A DNA stretch of 64,000 nucleotides from Tolypocladium sp. Sup5 PDA-1. Lineage: Eukaryota > Ascomycota > Sordariomycetes > Hypocreales > Ophiocordycipitaceae. A program made the position numbers and the translations under genes. The stretch is from NCBI GenBank assembly GCA_000750105.3, contig JPHH03000004.1, positions 992,001 through 1,056,000 of the forward strand. Reading direction: 5' to 3'. The first letter of the stretch is position 1. Every line of letters begins with the position of its first letter. Below, piece after piece: positions 45,810-56,646 of the stretch. The notes under the pieces were generated by a model. It did not search any database. It was not told where the DNA came from and was given only the letters and a program-made list of their open reading frames with translations.

Positions 45810-47099
45810 ATGCAGTCCGCCCGTCTCGCGCGGAGCGCCCTGAGGACCGCATCCAGGTCCTCGCGGGCGCTCCCAGCCTACCGACCGGCTCGGTTCTTCA
45901 GTCTCAAGGCCGAAGCCGCGTCCGCTTCCAAGCATCACTTCCTCGACGCCTCGAAGCTGTCCATCACCAAGACGAAGAGCCCCAAGGAGTTGAGCAAACC
46001 GGAGGACCTGGTGTTTGGGAAGGAGTTTACTGGTGCGTCTCGGACCCCTTTTCTCGTTGGTGCGCGCCTCTAACCTGCCCTCGCAGACCACATGCTCGCC
46101 ATCGAGTGGAATCAAGACGAGGGCTGGCTGGAACCGCGCATCACCCCCTACCAGAACCTGTCCCTGGACCCCGCTACGTGCGTCTTCCACTATGCGTTCG
46201 AGTGCTTCGAGGGCATGAAGGCGTACAAGGACAAGGACGGCAAGGTCCGCCTCTTCCGTCCCGACAGGAACATGGCCCGTCTCAACAAGTCGGCCGCGCG
46301 CATCGCTCTGCCCACCTTTGAGCCAAGCAGCTTCATCGAGCTGATCAGCAAGCTCACCAAGCTCGACTCCCGCTTCATCCCGGACCAACGAGGTTACTCC
46401 CTCTACCTCCGCCCCACCATGATTGGAACCCAGAAGACTCTCGGCGTCGGAGCTCCCGGTTCGGCCCTGCTGTACGTTATCGCCTCGCCCGTTGGCCCGT
46501 ACTACCCCACTGGCTTCAAAGCCGTGTCACTCGAGGCGACCGATTACGCCGTGCGAGCCTGGCCCGGCGGTGTCGGCGACAAGAAGCTCGGTGCCAACTA
46601 CGCGCCTTGCATCGTCCCCCAGCTGCAGGCCGCCAGCCGTGGCTATCAGCAGAACCTGTGGCTCTTCGGCGAGGAAGAGTACGTCACCGAGGTCGGCACC
46701 ATGAACATGTTCGTCGCCATGAAGAACAAGGAGACCGGCCAGAAGGAGCTCATCACGGCCCCGCTGGACGGCACCATCCTCGAGGGCGTGACGCGAGACT
46801 CGGTGCTGGAGCTTGCCAGGCAGCGCCTGGTCCCGGAGGGCTGGAAGGTCATCGAGCGCAAGTACACCATGAAGGAGATTTACGATGCGTCCCAGGAGGG
46901 CCGGTTGCTCGAGGCGTTTGGCTCCGGCACTGCAGCCATTGTCAGCCCCATCAGGACCATTGCGTGGAAGGGCAAGCAGGTGGACTGCGGCCTCAAGGAG
47001 AGCGAAGAGTCTGGCGAGATTGCTTTGAAGGTCAAGGAGTGGATGGAGGCCATCCAGTACGGCGACGAGGAGCACGAGTGGAGCGTCAGGATTGACTGA
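45810..47099 (+). CDS. BAT1: Branched-chain amino acid aminotransferase, mitochondrial
   Basis: Exons 45810-46032 and 46087-47099 give 411 aa; the intron is GTGCGT...GCAG. It is a PLP enzyme that moves amino groups between Leu/Ile/Val and 2-oxoglutarate, the last step of their synthesis and the first of their breakdown. The N-terminus MQSARLARSALRTASRSSRA is Arg/Ser/Ala-rich without acids, a mitochondrial presequence. Class IV aminotransferase motifs: FHYAFECFEGMKAYK, RLFRPDRNMARLNKSAAR, YLRPTMIGTQKTLGV, the PLP lysine in GVGDKKLGANYAP (about K241), EEEYVTEVGTMNMF, and GSGTAAIVSPI near the end. Length and order match the eukaryotic type. Nothing odd is seen. Confidence 0.96.
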
Positions 47100-47488
47100 A
47101 GAACGCAAAGTGCGTGATAGAATTAGAGCGTCATTGCACAGTCCGATTACCTAAATTCCGTTCGAGTAAGGTTACTTGACGTGGCAATAGCTAGTCGGTT
47201 GCCGGGTTTTAGTGACATTTGCAAATTGTTGCGCACCAAGAGCAGGGCTCCGTTTGACTTCTGCCCGTCGTTGAAAAAGATGACTCAGACACTCTTTTCA
47301 GAGTCTGGAAGATTCGCAGCAAGTCGTAATTCCGAGTCTAGTGATTCGTACCATTGAAGGAAACTCTCTTTGCCCAGAATAAAAAAAAAGGCCGAAATCA
47401 TGTACATGTGTTGGCAACTCGCAGCCCGGTCTCCTCGTAACCACCGGCGTATCCCCCGTCTATGCCTCGCGCCATGCCCACTCTATCC
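47100..47488. other. Convergent intergenic spacer
   Basis: 3' flanks of the aminotransferase gene (plus) and the complex I subunit gene (minus). It contains a run of nine A near 47381-47389; nothing else is seen. Confidence 0.6.
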
Positions 47489-48027
47489 TTACTCATTCTT
47501 CTCCTGCGTCTGGTTCGGTGAGGGGTCGGGCAGGATTCCCTCGGCTTCTAACCTCCGTCGCGCTTCCTCGAGAGCCCAGGTAGAGACGCTGTGAAAGATG
47601 CATTAGCTCCAAAGTGTCCAGGTATCGAAATGCCGCACCAGGCGGGGTGGGCGCTCCGGTCTAGCATCACAGCGCATCACGCCAAGGCGCGACGGCGAGT
47701 TCAACAGACTCGTGATGCGCAATTGACGAGGCTCGTGCGAGGCATGGCGGGAACTCACGTCGTGTCAGGCTTAAACGCCAGCGCAATCCCCGTGGCCAGC
47801 AGGCTGCCGCAGAACAGGTACATGGGCCATTCCCAGCCCTCGGCCTCGGGCTTCTCGCCGGGCTTGATGCCCCAAAGCCAGCCGCCGGGGGCGTCGAACT
47901 GCGACTCGTTGCCGTGGCCGCCGCCTTGTCGTCGGGAGGATACGGCAAAGGACCGCGAGGCGGCGAGGGGCTGGCGGGCGCAGCGCACCGCTCGCAGCGG
48001 CGCGACGGTGTGTCGGATGAGGGCCAT
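47489..48027 (-). CDS. NADH:ubiquinone oxidoreductase ESSS (NDUFB11-like) subunit
   Basis: Exons 48027-47759 and 47588-47489 give 122 aa; the 170-nt intron has donor GTGAGT and acceptor CACAG, and the second exon codes VSTWALEEARRRLEAEGIL to a stop after NQTQEKNE. It is an accessory subunit of the membrane arm of mitochondrial complex I. Evidence: an Arg/Ala-rich presequence (MALIRHTVAPLRAVRCARQP), then GGWLWGIKPGEKPEAEGWE, then one membrane helix (WPMYLFCGSLLATGIALAF), KPDT, and the Trp/Ala/Arg helix WALEEARRRLEAEGI, the typical order of fungal ESSS subunits. The unspliced reading ends at TT and would miss the conserved tail. Confidence 0.88.
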
Positions 48028-48966
48028 TGAGGCTTGTGTGTGTCCGTGGGCGGTGTATTGCGGTGCGGACGTCGTTCGTGCCTCGATGGCTGGGTCGCTG
48101 AGGCGGGTGAAGTCGTTGAGGAGTAATCGTCGTCGAAGCTGAGTCCGGTAGATCGGAACAGATCACGTGACGCGCTTACCTCATTGGTGAGACACCTACT
48201 GGCCTGGCTTGCCTGGGTGCTGCAGTGCAACTCGAGCTGATATAATTCAACGGTCCTCATAATATGAAATTTGTTCCGTCTAAGCCGCTCGAGGACTCAC
48301 TGTTGTAACTGAAATTTCATCTTTCTCAAGAGCGCGATTGCGCACGAGCGTGGAAAGTTGCGGAACCACGTTGTTTATGGCTAGCGAGTTCTTTGACGCC
48401 CAACAGCACATACCTAGATGGTAGTTCTATCGCTGTTGTAGATTTTGCATTGAAATTGCAAGTTCAACCAATATCGCGGAATCTTTCAATCTCTGTGCGC
48501 ATTCCTACACAATGTTTGGAAGATCGGTTGTTGGAGATGTGCGTCCTGCATGTTAGTGGGCCAGTAACAGCGCTGTGGGGGTAGTCCGTACAGCCAACTG
48601 CGATCTACTACGACTGCAAGCCAAGCCAGCTAACAAACGTCACTGGATGCCAGGACTGCCACTTCGACATGGCTTCATGCAAGTGGTCATTTGGAGGCAA
48701 TTCATGGGAATAGTTCTGTGATATCTACCTGTGCGATGGGCACCGCCTTATTCGCACCGTTGATCCGCGTCACAAGCAAGCGCGACCTAGAAAGGTCGAG
48801 TAGCTCATCCCTCACTTGCAGCCACTAGCCCGCAGCAACCTCCAACTTCAACTCCAAGCAAGGCGAACCGCTTTTGTCTCTAACTACGGATTACAGGCGC
48901 CTCACGCCTCAATGAAGCGGTGTCCATACCCTCACTGCATGTCGGAGGATAGAATCGAGCTGCGTC
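48028..48966. other. Divergent promoter region
   Basis: Spacer between the complex I subunit gene (minus) and the BRE4-like gene (plus). Short ORFs near 48393 and 48816 have no protein-like features. Confidence 0.55.
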
Positions 48967-51900
48967 ATGACCGGCAGTGGACCACCCCAGGCAAATCTGG
49001 CCCCGGATGGCCCAAATCCAAACCAAGTCCGTCGACGGCGGCAGCGGCAGGATGGCTCACAGGACGCTGCATGCCAACCGTCGCCTACGCCTCTCGATAG
49101 AAACTATCTCACAGACCCAGCGCCTAGTCCCAAGAGCCGACATAGCTCAACCACCAGCCTCGCTCATATCAACCAGATGGCTTCGGATGAGAAAATGGAC
49201 ACGGATACCTATGGCGTTTCCGAGCTACGAGACGGCTTCTTCGATGCCATGTTTTTGAAGCCATCTCCCTTTTCTGCCGAAGAACTCCTGGAACAGTCCA
49301 AGGATACGCTACCCGCCGACTTTGACAAGGGTTCGCCTCTCGCTCCGAAATACTTCTTCCCGAGGCAATGGCACGAGCTGCAGTCTCTGTTCCGACGAGT
49401 CACGACTACTCGAGTCGGTATTCGGCTCTTCAAATCGTTCACGGCATTCTTCGTAGCATACGTCCTGTGTCTCGTTCCCGCTGTTCGAGACTGGCTCGGC
49501 CGATATCACTACATCATGGTCGTCTCCGTCATCATCAATCACCCGGCTCGATCATTTGGGGCGCAGGTGGACGGCACAATTCTCACCATCGCGGGGACAG
49601 CAGCTGGGCTCGGATGGGGCACTGTAGGCCTACTGCTATCTACGTCGACCTTGGCCGCGCAGGCTGGGTACGGTGGCATCTTGGCCCTTTTCCTTGCTCT
49701 ATTCATGACTTCCATCGCCTGGACGCGATCTTTCTTCATCAAATTCTACCAAGCGGTGCTATGTGCTGGCATCGCCATAACCTTTACGACCTTGGCTGAG
49801 ACGAGCAGCCACAATATCGAGTGGGCCAAGCTACTCAGTTACGGCGTCCCTTGGCTTTTTGGCCAGGCTATTGCTCTCCTTGTCAACTGCCTGGTCTTCC
49901 CCGACGCTGGAGCTAGAGCAGTGGCAAACACATTGCACAACTCTTTCTCTGTGCTGCAGGTTCGTTTAGTTCCATCAAGTTGGGTTGCCGGTCTCGCTGA
50001 TAATTCCAGGAATCCCTCGTTATTCCACGCCCACGAGACAACAGGCATAGACGGCGCCTGGCACAAGCTTTTGTGAACTTGTCGCAGGCATTGCGGGAGA
50101 TGAGAATGGATATCACTATAACACGATTTCGACCAGATGACGTCCGGGAGCTGCGAAACCTCCTGCAAGCCGTCATCCGGGCACTCCTTTCCTTGGACAC
50201 AGAGACGTATCTGTTCAAAGACTCTGCGGTGGACGATGATATCATCATTGCTGTCGACGGGCCTGCTTCTGGCTCTTTCGACACTGCCAATGGCACAGAT
50301 TCGACCTCGAGCGATGCAGATGCCAACCACAGAGTGAGAAAGGATCTCGCAAAGCCCACAAAGGACGTACTCTCATGCATATCTGAAAGTTTGCTGAGAT
50401 GCGATGCGGCACTGATGGACCTGTCTGGCTACCGCCGATATCTGGGGCCGCCAGCAAGCATCTCATCGGACATTGCGCCAATCCAAATTCGTATCAAGCA
50501 GGCTAAAGCTGCTTTTGACATCGTGGAGTCTAAGCTCCTCAACTCGGACCACTTTCCTGCCTCGTCAATCCAGGACTCCGACGTCGTGCAGCTCTTTGTG
50601 TTTGCCAGGCACGTCCGCGAAGCCGCTTCTACAATTGAGAATCTCATGGCCAAGGTCCACGCTATGCAGCAGACATCGGACTGGCCGCGTATATATCTCC
50701 CATCATATCCACTCCGGAAAGCAGTCCATAGAACGAACGCCCAGGTGTGGCATGACCGTGGAGGTGTAGCTGCCGGCTCCTATCAGATCACCTTTACCGA
50801 AATTGCACATCTGCTCGACAAGATCACATCTAGGGAGCACAAACCAATGCCCCGGGGGGGTAACGAACCCGAGGAGTTTGACTTGAGAGCCCAAGACTCC
50901 CATGCCACGGTGGATACTAAGGCCGACGGCAACGCGACACCGAAGAGGAAGCGGCTTCGATACAAAACCTGGCGTATCTTCTATCACCTTCAAGGCTTCG
51001 ATAGCAAGTATGCGTTCAAAGTTTGCATCGTCACGGCTCTTCTCTCTGTTCCAGGCTACTTGAACCTCGGCTGGTGGGACGAGTATGAGGCTTGGTGGGC
51101 CGTCACGATGAGCTGGATAGCTATTCATCCCCGGGTTGGAGGCAATCTGCAGGACCTCGTTACCAGAGCCTCCCTAGCCATCTTTGGTGCTGTATGGAGT
51201 GGTGCTGCATACGCAGCTGGCAACGGGAACCCATACGTGATGGCGGTGTTTGCCGCCGTATACATGCTTCCCATGCTGTACCGCTTCACCCAAAGCTCGC
51301 ATCCGGTAAGCAACCCTCACCTACACTAGGAACAACTGGGGAAACTGGCTGAAGATTACATTAGCGATCCGGGTTGGTTGGGTGCCTGTCGTTTACCGTC
51401 ATATCGCTTGGGCTTCACGCCAATGGTGGCAGTACTTCGCCTGCCTTGCTCGCGACCCTGAAAGGCATCGCCTTCCTCGTCGGCACCACTGTTCCAATCA
51501 TCGTCAACTGGTTTCTGTGGCCGTTCGTGGCGAGGCACGAGCTGAGAAGCGCGTTGTCGTCGATGATGTTCTTTATGAGTGTTATATATCGCAGTAAGTT
51601 TCTTTACTTGCGGCCCATGATGCCATTACTGACGTGCCGCAGGTGTTGTGACTAAATACATATACTTCCAAGAGGGCAAGGAACCGACACCAGAAGACAT
51701 CCAGAGGTCTGAAATGCTCGAGGGTCGCCTTAGAGAAGGCTTCGTGCGAATCAGACAACTCTTGGTGAGTACTTTGCTAACTGCAGAAATCAAAGGAGGC
51801 CGTGCCAAAATGTACTTACTCTGCCCAGGTCCTGACGCGAAAGGAGATGCGCTTAAGAGCCCCCTTTAAGCCTGCGCCGTACTCTGCCCTCGCTGATTCG

Positions 51901-52492
51901 TGCGAGCGCTTCTTCGAATACCTCATCGCCGTGCGCCAGTCTGCGCTGTTTTATAACCCAGGCTACATCCGCGACAATCCCCTCGCTGCCGAGCAGCTGC
52001 TGGGCTACCGGCGAGATGCCGTGGCGTCTATCCTGGGAAATCTGTACATCCTCGCGGGTGCCTTGCGATCGCAGCGCAAAGTTCCTGTAAGTGTTCAACT
52101 CCTACCTTGCATCTTGATATGTGGGATTTTGCTAAGTTCCGGACTGTAGCGATACTTGCCCAGCGCTGCTGCGGCGAGAAAGAGGCTCCTCGTCAAGACA
52201 GCAGAAGTCGAGGAGGAAATGTCCAAACATGCCCAGGAGAGTGACGTGAAGTGGCGCGAGAAATGGAGCAACATTTATAGCTATTCCTACAATGAGAGCC
52301 TCACGGGGTGTGTGGCTCAGCTGGAAGAGCTTGAAAAGTACACCAAGCTCATCGTGGGCGAACAAGGGTAAGCATGCCCGGATTTCTCTCCTATGTGTTT
52401 GTTGCTGACGAGCGATATCAAGCTTCGGCGACGAGCTCCAGGATGACGATTCCGACGCAGAAGACAACACTGGACACAGGGATCGTGGCTGA
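48967..52492 (+). CDS. BRE4-like polytopic membrane protein (DUF2421/aromatic acid exporter-like)
   Basis: Seven exons (48967-49959, 50010-51305, 51365-51593, 51643-51764, 51829-52086, 52150-52367, 52423-52492) give 1061 aa; all junctions keep frame. Two membrane blocks of about five or six helices each, at about residues 160-330 (FTAFFVAYVLCLVPAV, HYIMVVSVIINHPARSFG, GGILALFLALFMTSIAW) and about 660-850 (AFKVCIVTALLSVPGYL, WAVTMSWIAIHPRVGGNL, GIAFLVGTTVPIIVNWFLWP), are separated by a large cytosolic domain. The C-terminal helical part (YSALADSCERFFEYLIAV, LYILAGALRSQRKVP) is the DUF2421 region of brefeldin A sensitivity proteins; the membrane blocks resemble FUSC/aromatic acid exporters. The transported substrate is unknown. 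The last short exon (FGDELQDDDSDAEDNTGH) is acidic, and its end is duplicated at 58614-58724. Confidence 0.9.
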
Positions 52493-52574
52493 CGCAATTT
52501 TGATAATTCGTTGATATCCTAATAAATACGCCAATCCTCATACCTGATAACCATGTTTCGCCCGTCCATAAAAC
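52465..52574 (+). repeat. Direct repeat copy A (end of BRE4-like gene and its 3' flank)
   Basis: 110 bp starting CAACACTGGACACAGGG, including the last 28 bases of the BRE4-like coding region and 82 bases of 3' flank, ending CGTCCATAAAAC. A diverged copy in the same orientation lies at 58614-58724. Confidence 0.9.
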
Positions 52575-52843
52575 AGCGAATGGGTGATGCGGAGGTCACT
52601 CTTTGAGCGAAAGGAAGGTAGACCTTGTTACACGCACCCGTCCAACTCGCAAGCAAACTCATATCACCAAATTCGCACCTTTCACATACACCGGCAGTAC
52701 TGGGTGAACGGATCTCCGGAAGCTTGGGTGTCACACCCTGGCTTCAAGCCGTTGGCACAGATCCAGACCGCGCAGTCGGACGCGGAATTGCACCCAAAAT
52801 TTGCTGGCGGCGGTGTGCCTTTCGGAGGCTGGCTCGTCGTTGA

Positions 52844-53428
52844 CTAAGGGGCCTCTCCCTTGTCCGCCGTTGCAGACGCCACGTTGGGCAGGCATTGGCA
52901 CGCCCCAGACTTGCCGCCCCCCATGCCGTTGACGAGGCAGCCCACGTGAGAGCCCTCGGCGCACTCGTACTTGCTGCACTCGGAGTCCTTTTCGCACCAC
53001 GTGCCCGGCTGGGGGGTGTTCGTGGGTGCCCGGCTCACACATGCCGAGACGGGGACGCAGACCGAGCCGTGACCGACCCCCACGAAATGGCACGGGGTAA
53101 AGCTGGACGACGACACACAGGCGCTGCCGGCTGACGTAGTTCTCGTAGAGGCCGTTTGCGCACACCCCGAGACGGCCACGGAGCTGACGGTAGTACATGA
53201 CGTCGTGGCAGTGTGTCGTGAGCCATCCCTGGCTCCCACTGTGCAAGATTGCCTCAACGTAGGGGTGACATATGTAGTGTCCGCAAGACGGACAGTAACG
53301 GTCCCACTTGAGTGACGACTGCCGCTGTTCGACTCAGGGCCAGTGGAGGAAAGAAGGAGATGAATAATATAGTGGCTAGCGGAAGTATCAGTGCTCCCAA
53401 TGACCAGTGCATGATTGCCACGTCCTCG
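52844..53428 (-). pseudogene. C-terminal fragment of a secreted Cys/Ser/Thr-rich protein, probably broken
   Basis: An open frame (stop to stop) of about 194 codons. It contains a Ser/Thr-rich Cys pattern (SCTTVSSVAVSGCAQTAST), then TPCHFVG, CVPVSACVS, and a compact end with WCEKDSECSKYEC, VGCLVNGMGGGKSGACQC. Such tails occur in fungal secreted hydrolases and cell-wall proteins. No ATG in this frame gives a plausible secreted start. In the overlapping +1 frame an ATG at 53412 opens a good signal peptide (MHWSLGALILPLATILF, then ISFFPPLALS) that reads to a stop at 53254. I found no convincing intron joining the two, so a frameshifted or truncated gene is most likely; an unseen small intron remains possible. 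It lies just inside the island next to repeat copy A. Confidence 0.45.
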
Positions 53429-53499
53429 TCAAAAGATATCTATGAGTAGCCGGAATTGTGTCTCCAGATGGCACGGATCAAAGCAAGAGGCATAGGCAC

Positions 53500-54771
53500 A
53501 TAACACTACTATTCTCTTTTAAGTATTAACAGTAGTAGATATACAAGAATGCCTCCGGGCCGGGAGCCCACGCACCCTCAACTTTCAAGATTGATACGGA
53601 ACGGTATCTACCCCGGGAAATGTATTGATTTCTCCTAGAAAACCCCGGGGAATCCCCGGGAAGGTACCGGGAACACCCCGAGTCTTCCCCATGATTTCTT
53701 CTATAAGAACATGCCCCTAGATTAGACCAGTAGGAAGGGGCATCTGATTTTCTACCCTGAATATATTTCTTGTTACGCAACGTTCATTGCCCGGTAATTT
53801 GTCCGCGACCTGGATCTCTTCCCGGCGGTAATCAGTCCGCGCGGTAATTAGCCCGCTGCATATTAAAGATAGTTAGGCATCGAGACGATGTCTGCTGTTA
53901 GTAAGACGGAGTGCTTCATCGACCAGCCTCCCAACCGCTATAATAGTATTCGGGATATAGCCTTTTATTAAGGCGGGGCCATGTAGGTTTCCGATAACCG
54001 GCGGCTACGGTATTATAAACAAGTGTAAAACCAACGGCAATAACTTAATTAGCGGCCCTAATGTTATATGCATGAAGAACCGATATAACGGCATGAGCTA
54101 TATATTAAACCAACCGTGATGCCCCCAGACGTTCGGCTATCACACTTAAAGGGCTCGAATTATTAGGTGGATTGAATATTAAGAGAACTTGATTTCTACC
54201 ATACAGAAGAGAGGAACTAGACTTTCCATCGCAATTGGTATACGTGGCCTGCAGATCAAGGACAAAAAGCATCGTCGGGTCAGGAACAGCCTCAAGCTCG
54301 TACGCCACTGGCCGATCGAGGAAATAAGGACTGTCGCATTAGACAGCATCAGTTGGACCACGGTGAAATCGAAACCGAGCGAAGTGAGAACGAGACCAAC
54401 GCAATCCATCATGCGCAGACTCTAGCCAGAATTTCACTATACCGACCATCAGCATCACTCCTACCGCGGGGGCAGAGGCAGAGCGGCCAGCTTCGCTACC
54501 CAAGTACGGCAGCTACAAGCTGCGTCAGTCATGCCGCATTGAGCCGCGGCCCGTATCATCTGGGGTGAAGGCCATGTCTGTCGTGACGCAGTGCCATTCA
54601 TCGTTTGTATGGTCTTTATTCGCATCATTGTCCGAAAAGATGCTGTCGCTGCACGAGCGAATACACTGCACGAGGTCTTATTACATATCTAGGCTCGGCA
54701 ACAATAAAGCCGATCTGCTGGCAAGGTTCGCTTACCACTCTTGAAAGAATGCAATCGTTCTTTTAGGTGTG
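53500..54771. other. AT-richer degenerate repeat-like sequence
   Basis: Base composition drops in GC compared with all neighbours (for example TATAATAGTATTCGGG near 53939, TATATATTAAACC near 54099). It holds GC-only palindromic clusters (CCCCGGGGAATCCCCGGG near 53642-53661) and no intact ORF; short minus-strand frames at 54105-54412 are broken. It looks like the relic of a repeated element, possibly decayed by RIP; no family can be named. Confidence 0.4.
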
Positions 54772-55143
54772 TCACCCGTAGGTGTTGGCATCGACTAGCA
54801 GCTTGATGATGTTCTCGTGTCCCTCCTGAACAGCCAACGATAGTGGCGTCCGACCTTCCTTATCCTTCGAGTCGGTATTGGCTCCTTTTTCGAGAAGTAG
54901 CCTGACGATAGCTGTGTGTCCATTTTCGGCAGCGTTTGATAGCGGCGTCTGACCATACGCATCGTCTACCGAATCGACGTCCACTCCGTTGGCACCGAGT
55001 AGCAGCATAATGATCGTGTCGTGTCCCTCCCCAGCGGCCCACGATAGCGGTGTCCGTCCATATTCAGTGTCCTTCGAGTTGACGTCAATACCGCTTGCCT
55101 TGAGCAATAGCTTAACGGGACGGTGTGTAAGGTAGGCAGCCAT
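54772..55143 (-). pseudogene. Ankyrin-repeat fragment
   Basis: A 123-codon frame from ATG 55143 with about three and a half ankyrin repeats: YGRTPLSWAAGEGHDTIIML, YGQTPLSNAAENGHTAIVRL, then GRTPLSLAVQEGHENIIKLL, spaced by D-SKD/VDSVDD hairpins. It starts inside a degenerate repeat (RPVKLLLKASGIDVNSKD) and stops right after LLVDANTYG. Proteins of this type in fungi are usually long NLR or kinase-ankyrin proteins; no upstream partner domain is present. A truncated C-terminal remnant is most likely, but a small expressed ankyrin protein cannot be excluded. Confidence 0.6.
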
Positions 55144-56646
55144 GGCTGCCTACACACCAAACTAGGCTACACCACGCTTTCAATATAAGGGGAACAATCA
55201 GTGAGGTCGCTTCCGTCATCGTCACCCGAATCGCCACTTTCCAAAGAGCTCACGACTACAGCAATATCCTGGTGGCTTGGTCACTTGTTACGGAGCGTGC
55301 AGTAGACAGGGTATTTCCGGCCAGGGCCTTACCGTCTGGCTTGGCCTGTCAGGCATAGGGGAGACCTAGCTCGTTGGGTTCCCGAAAAACCCCGGTGTCA
55401 ACATGCCATCAACACACTAGACCAAGAGACGACAACATTCCGGGAATCCACCGCGGAACAAGTGAAGTCCGATGTTTCTCTTCCCCCACAACAACAGCAG
55501 AGCATCGATAAAGTCCGCCAACAGCGGATGGATATTTGGCGGCACCGGGACCCTGTGGGTATTCTAATTCACCAAGATGGAAGCCTCGTTAACAAACCAG
55601 CTACTCGGCACCATACCACCTGCGATGCCGAATGGAGGGCCATCGTCAGTCCCGAACGGCACTAGAGAACAGCTGCTAGCCTCCGACGGCAGAAGTACGG
55701 AGCAGCCAGTGGCCACCCGTTAGCTAAACATGCATTTGGCATGACTATGTTTGGTTCGTGGTGACCCTGGGCTTCGGGATCGATGGAAAGTTGAGAGAAA
55801 AAAAACTAAGGTATGGTCTGGGCAACACGTCCTTTCTGGGCCAGACGCTTAGAACCGAAACATTGCGTACATGGAAAATTCCCAAGAGTCACTTGATAAC
55901 TAAGGTAACTAACACCCCTCATAATGGGCAAAAGATGTCGAGATCCAACGTCATTATTGGACGACGTGGACGGGAACTGAAGAACCAACAACATCGGGTG
56001 AGCCAGGGATCTCTAGGTGTAATCACACACTGTGTTGTCTACGTTTTCCTGTGCTAAAGACGACGTTGGACCTCAATTCTGTCACCATCCGCGACAAAGA
56101 CTTTGAATCTCACTATGCACTAATTAGATGAGTTACCCTCAATCACAATAAGTTGTTGCTTTTCGGTCATCCGCCTGAGCCGTTTGCATCCTGGAACCCT
56201 GCAGCTATTAAACAGGTTCTTTACGAGATTAAGCATCAACAACACGAATGCAGATCTTTGCCCTACTATTAATATTACATACATCGCCGGCAGGGCCGTG
56301 CCGCGGTTACTCGTTTCGGTGGAGCGGCTGAGAATACGAGATCCACTTGCCCGTTTTGTGTGCAAACTAACGGAGTATTCGACAGAGAGAGTTAAAAGTA
56401 CGAGCGCGCGAGTCAACTTAGCTCCCGTCGGTTGCATCATTTTGGCGACTTGGTGACGCGCCCAGACATGGACGGGCCCATGACGTCGAGAGGACCCTTC
56501 ATGTTCCTACCACACGTGAGCGCCTTTGAATACCATTGAAGTAGTATTTATTGTTCCCCGGGTCGCCGTGAAAGGTCCAACTCAATGCCGAGCCATTGTC
56601 TGACCTTTTATCGGATTCTCGTTCAAAAGTCACTCGCCGCGCCAAG
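55144..56646. other. Gene-free part of the island
   Basis: 1.5 kb without a supported gene. Short frames (55462-55665 with PPQQQQSIDKVRQQ, 56184-56456) show no family and are probably relics. The last 100 bases are the promoter and leader of the GMC gene. Confidence 0.5.

Noticed and set aside
56184..56456. 90-codon plus-strand frame in the island
   Set aside because: No family resemblance, no splice partners, open frame overlaps another on the opposite strand.
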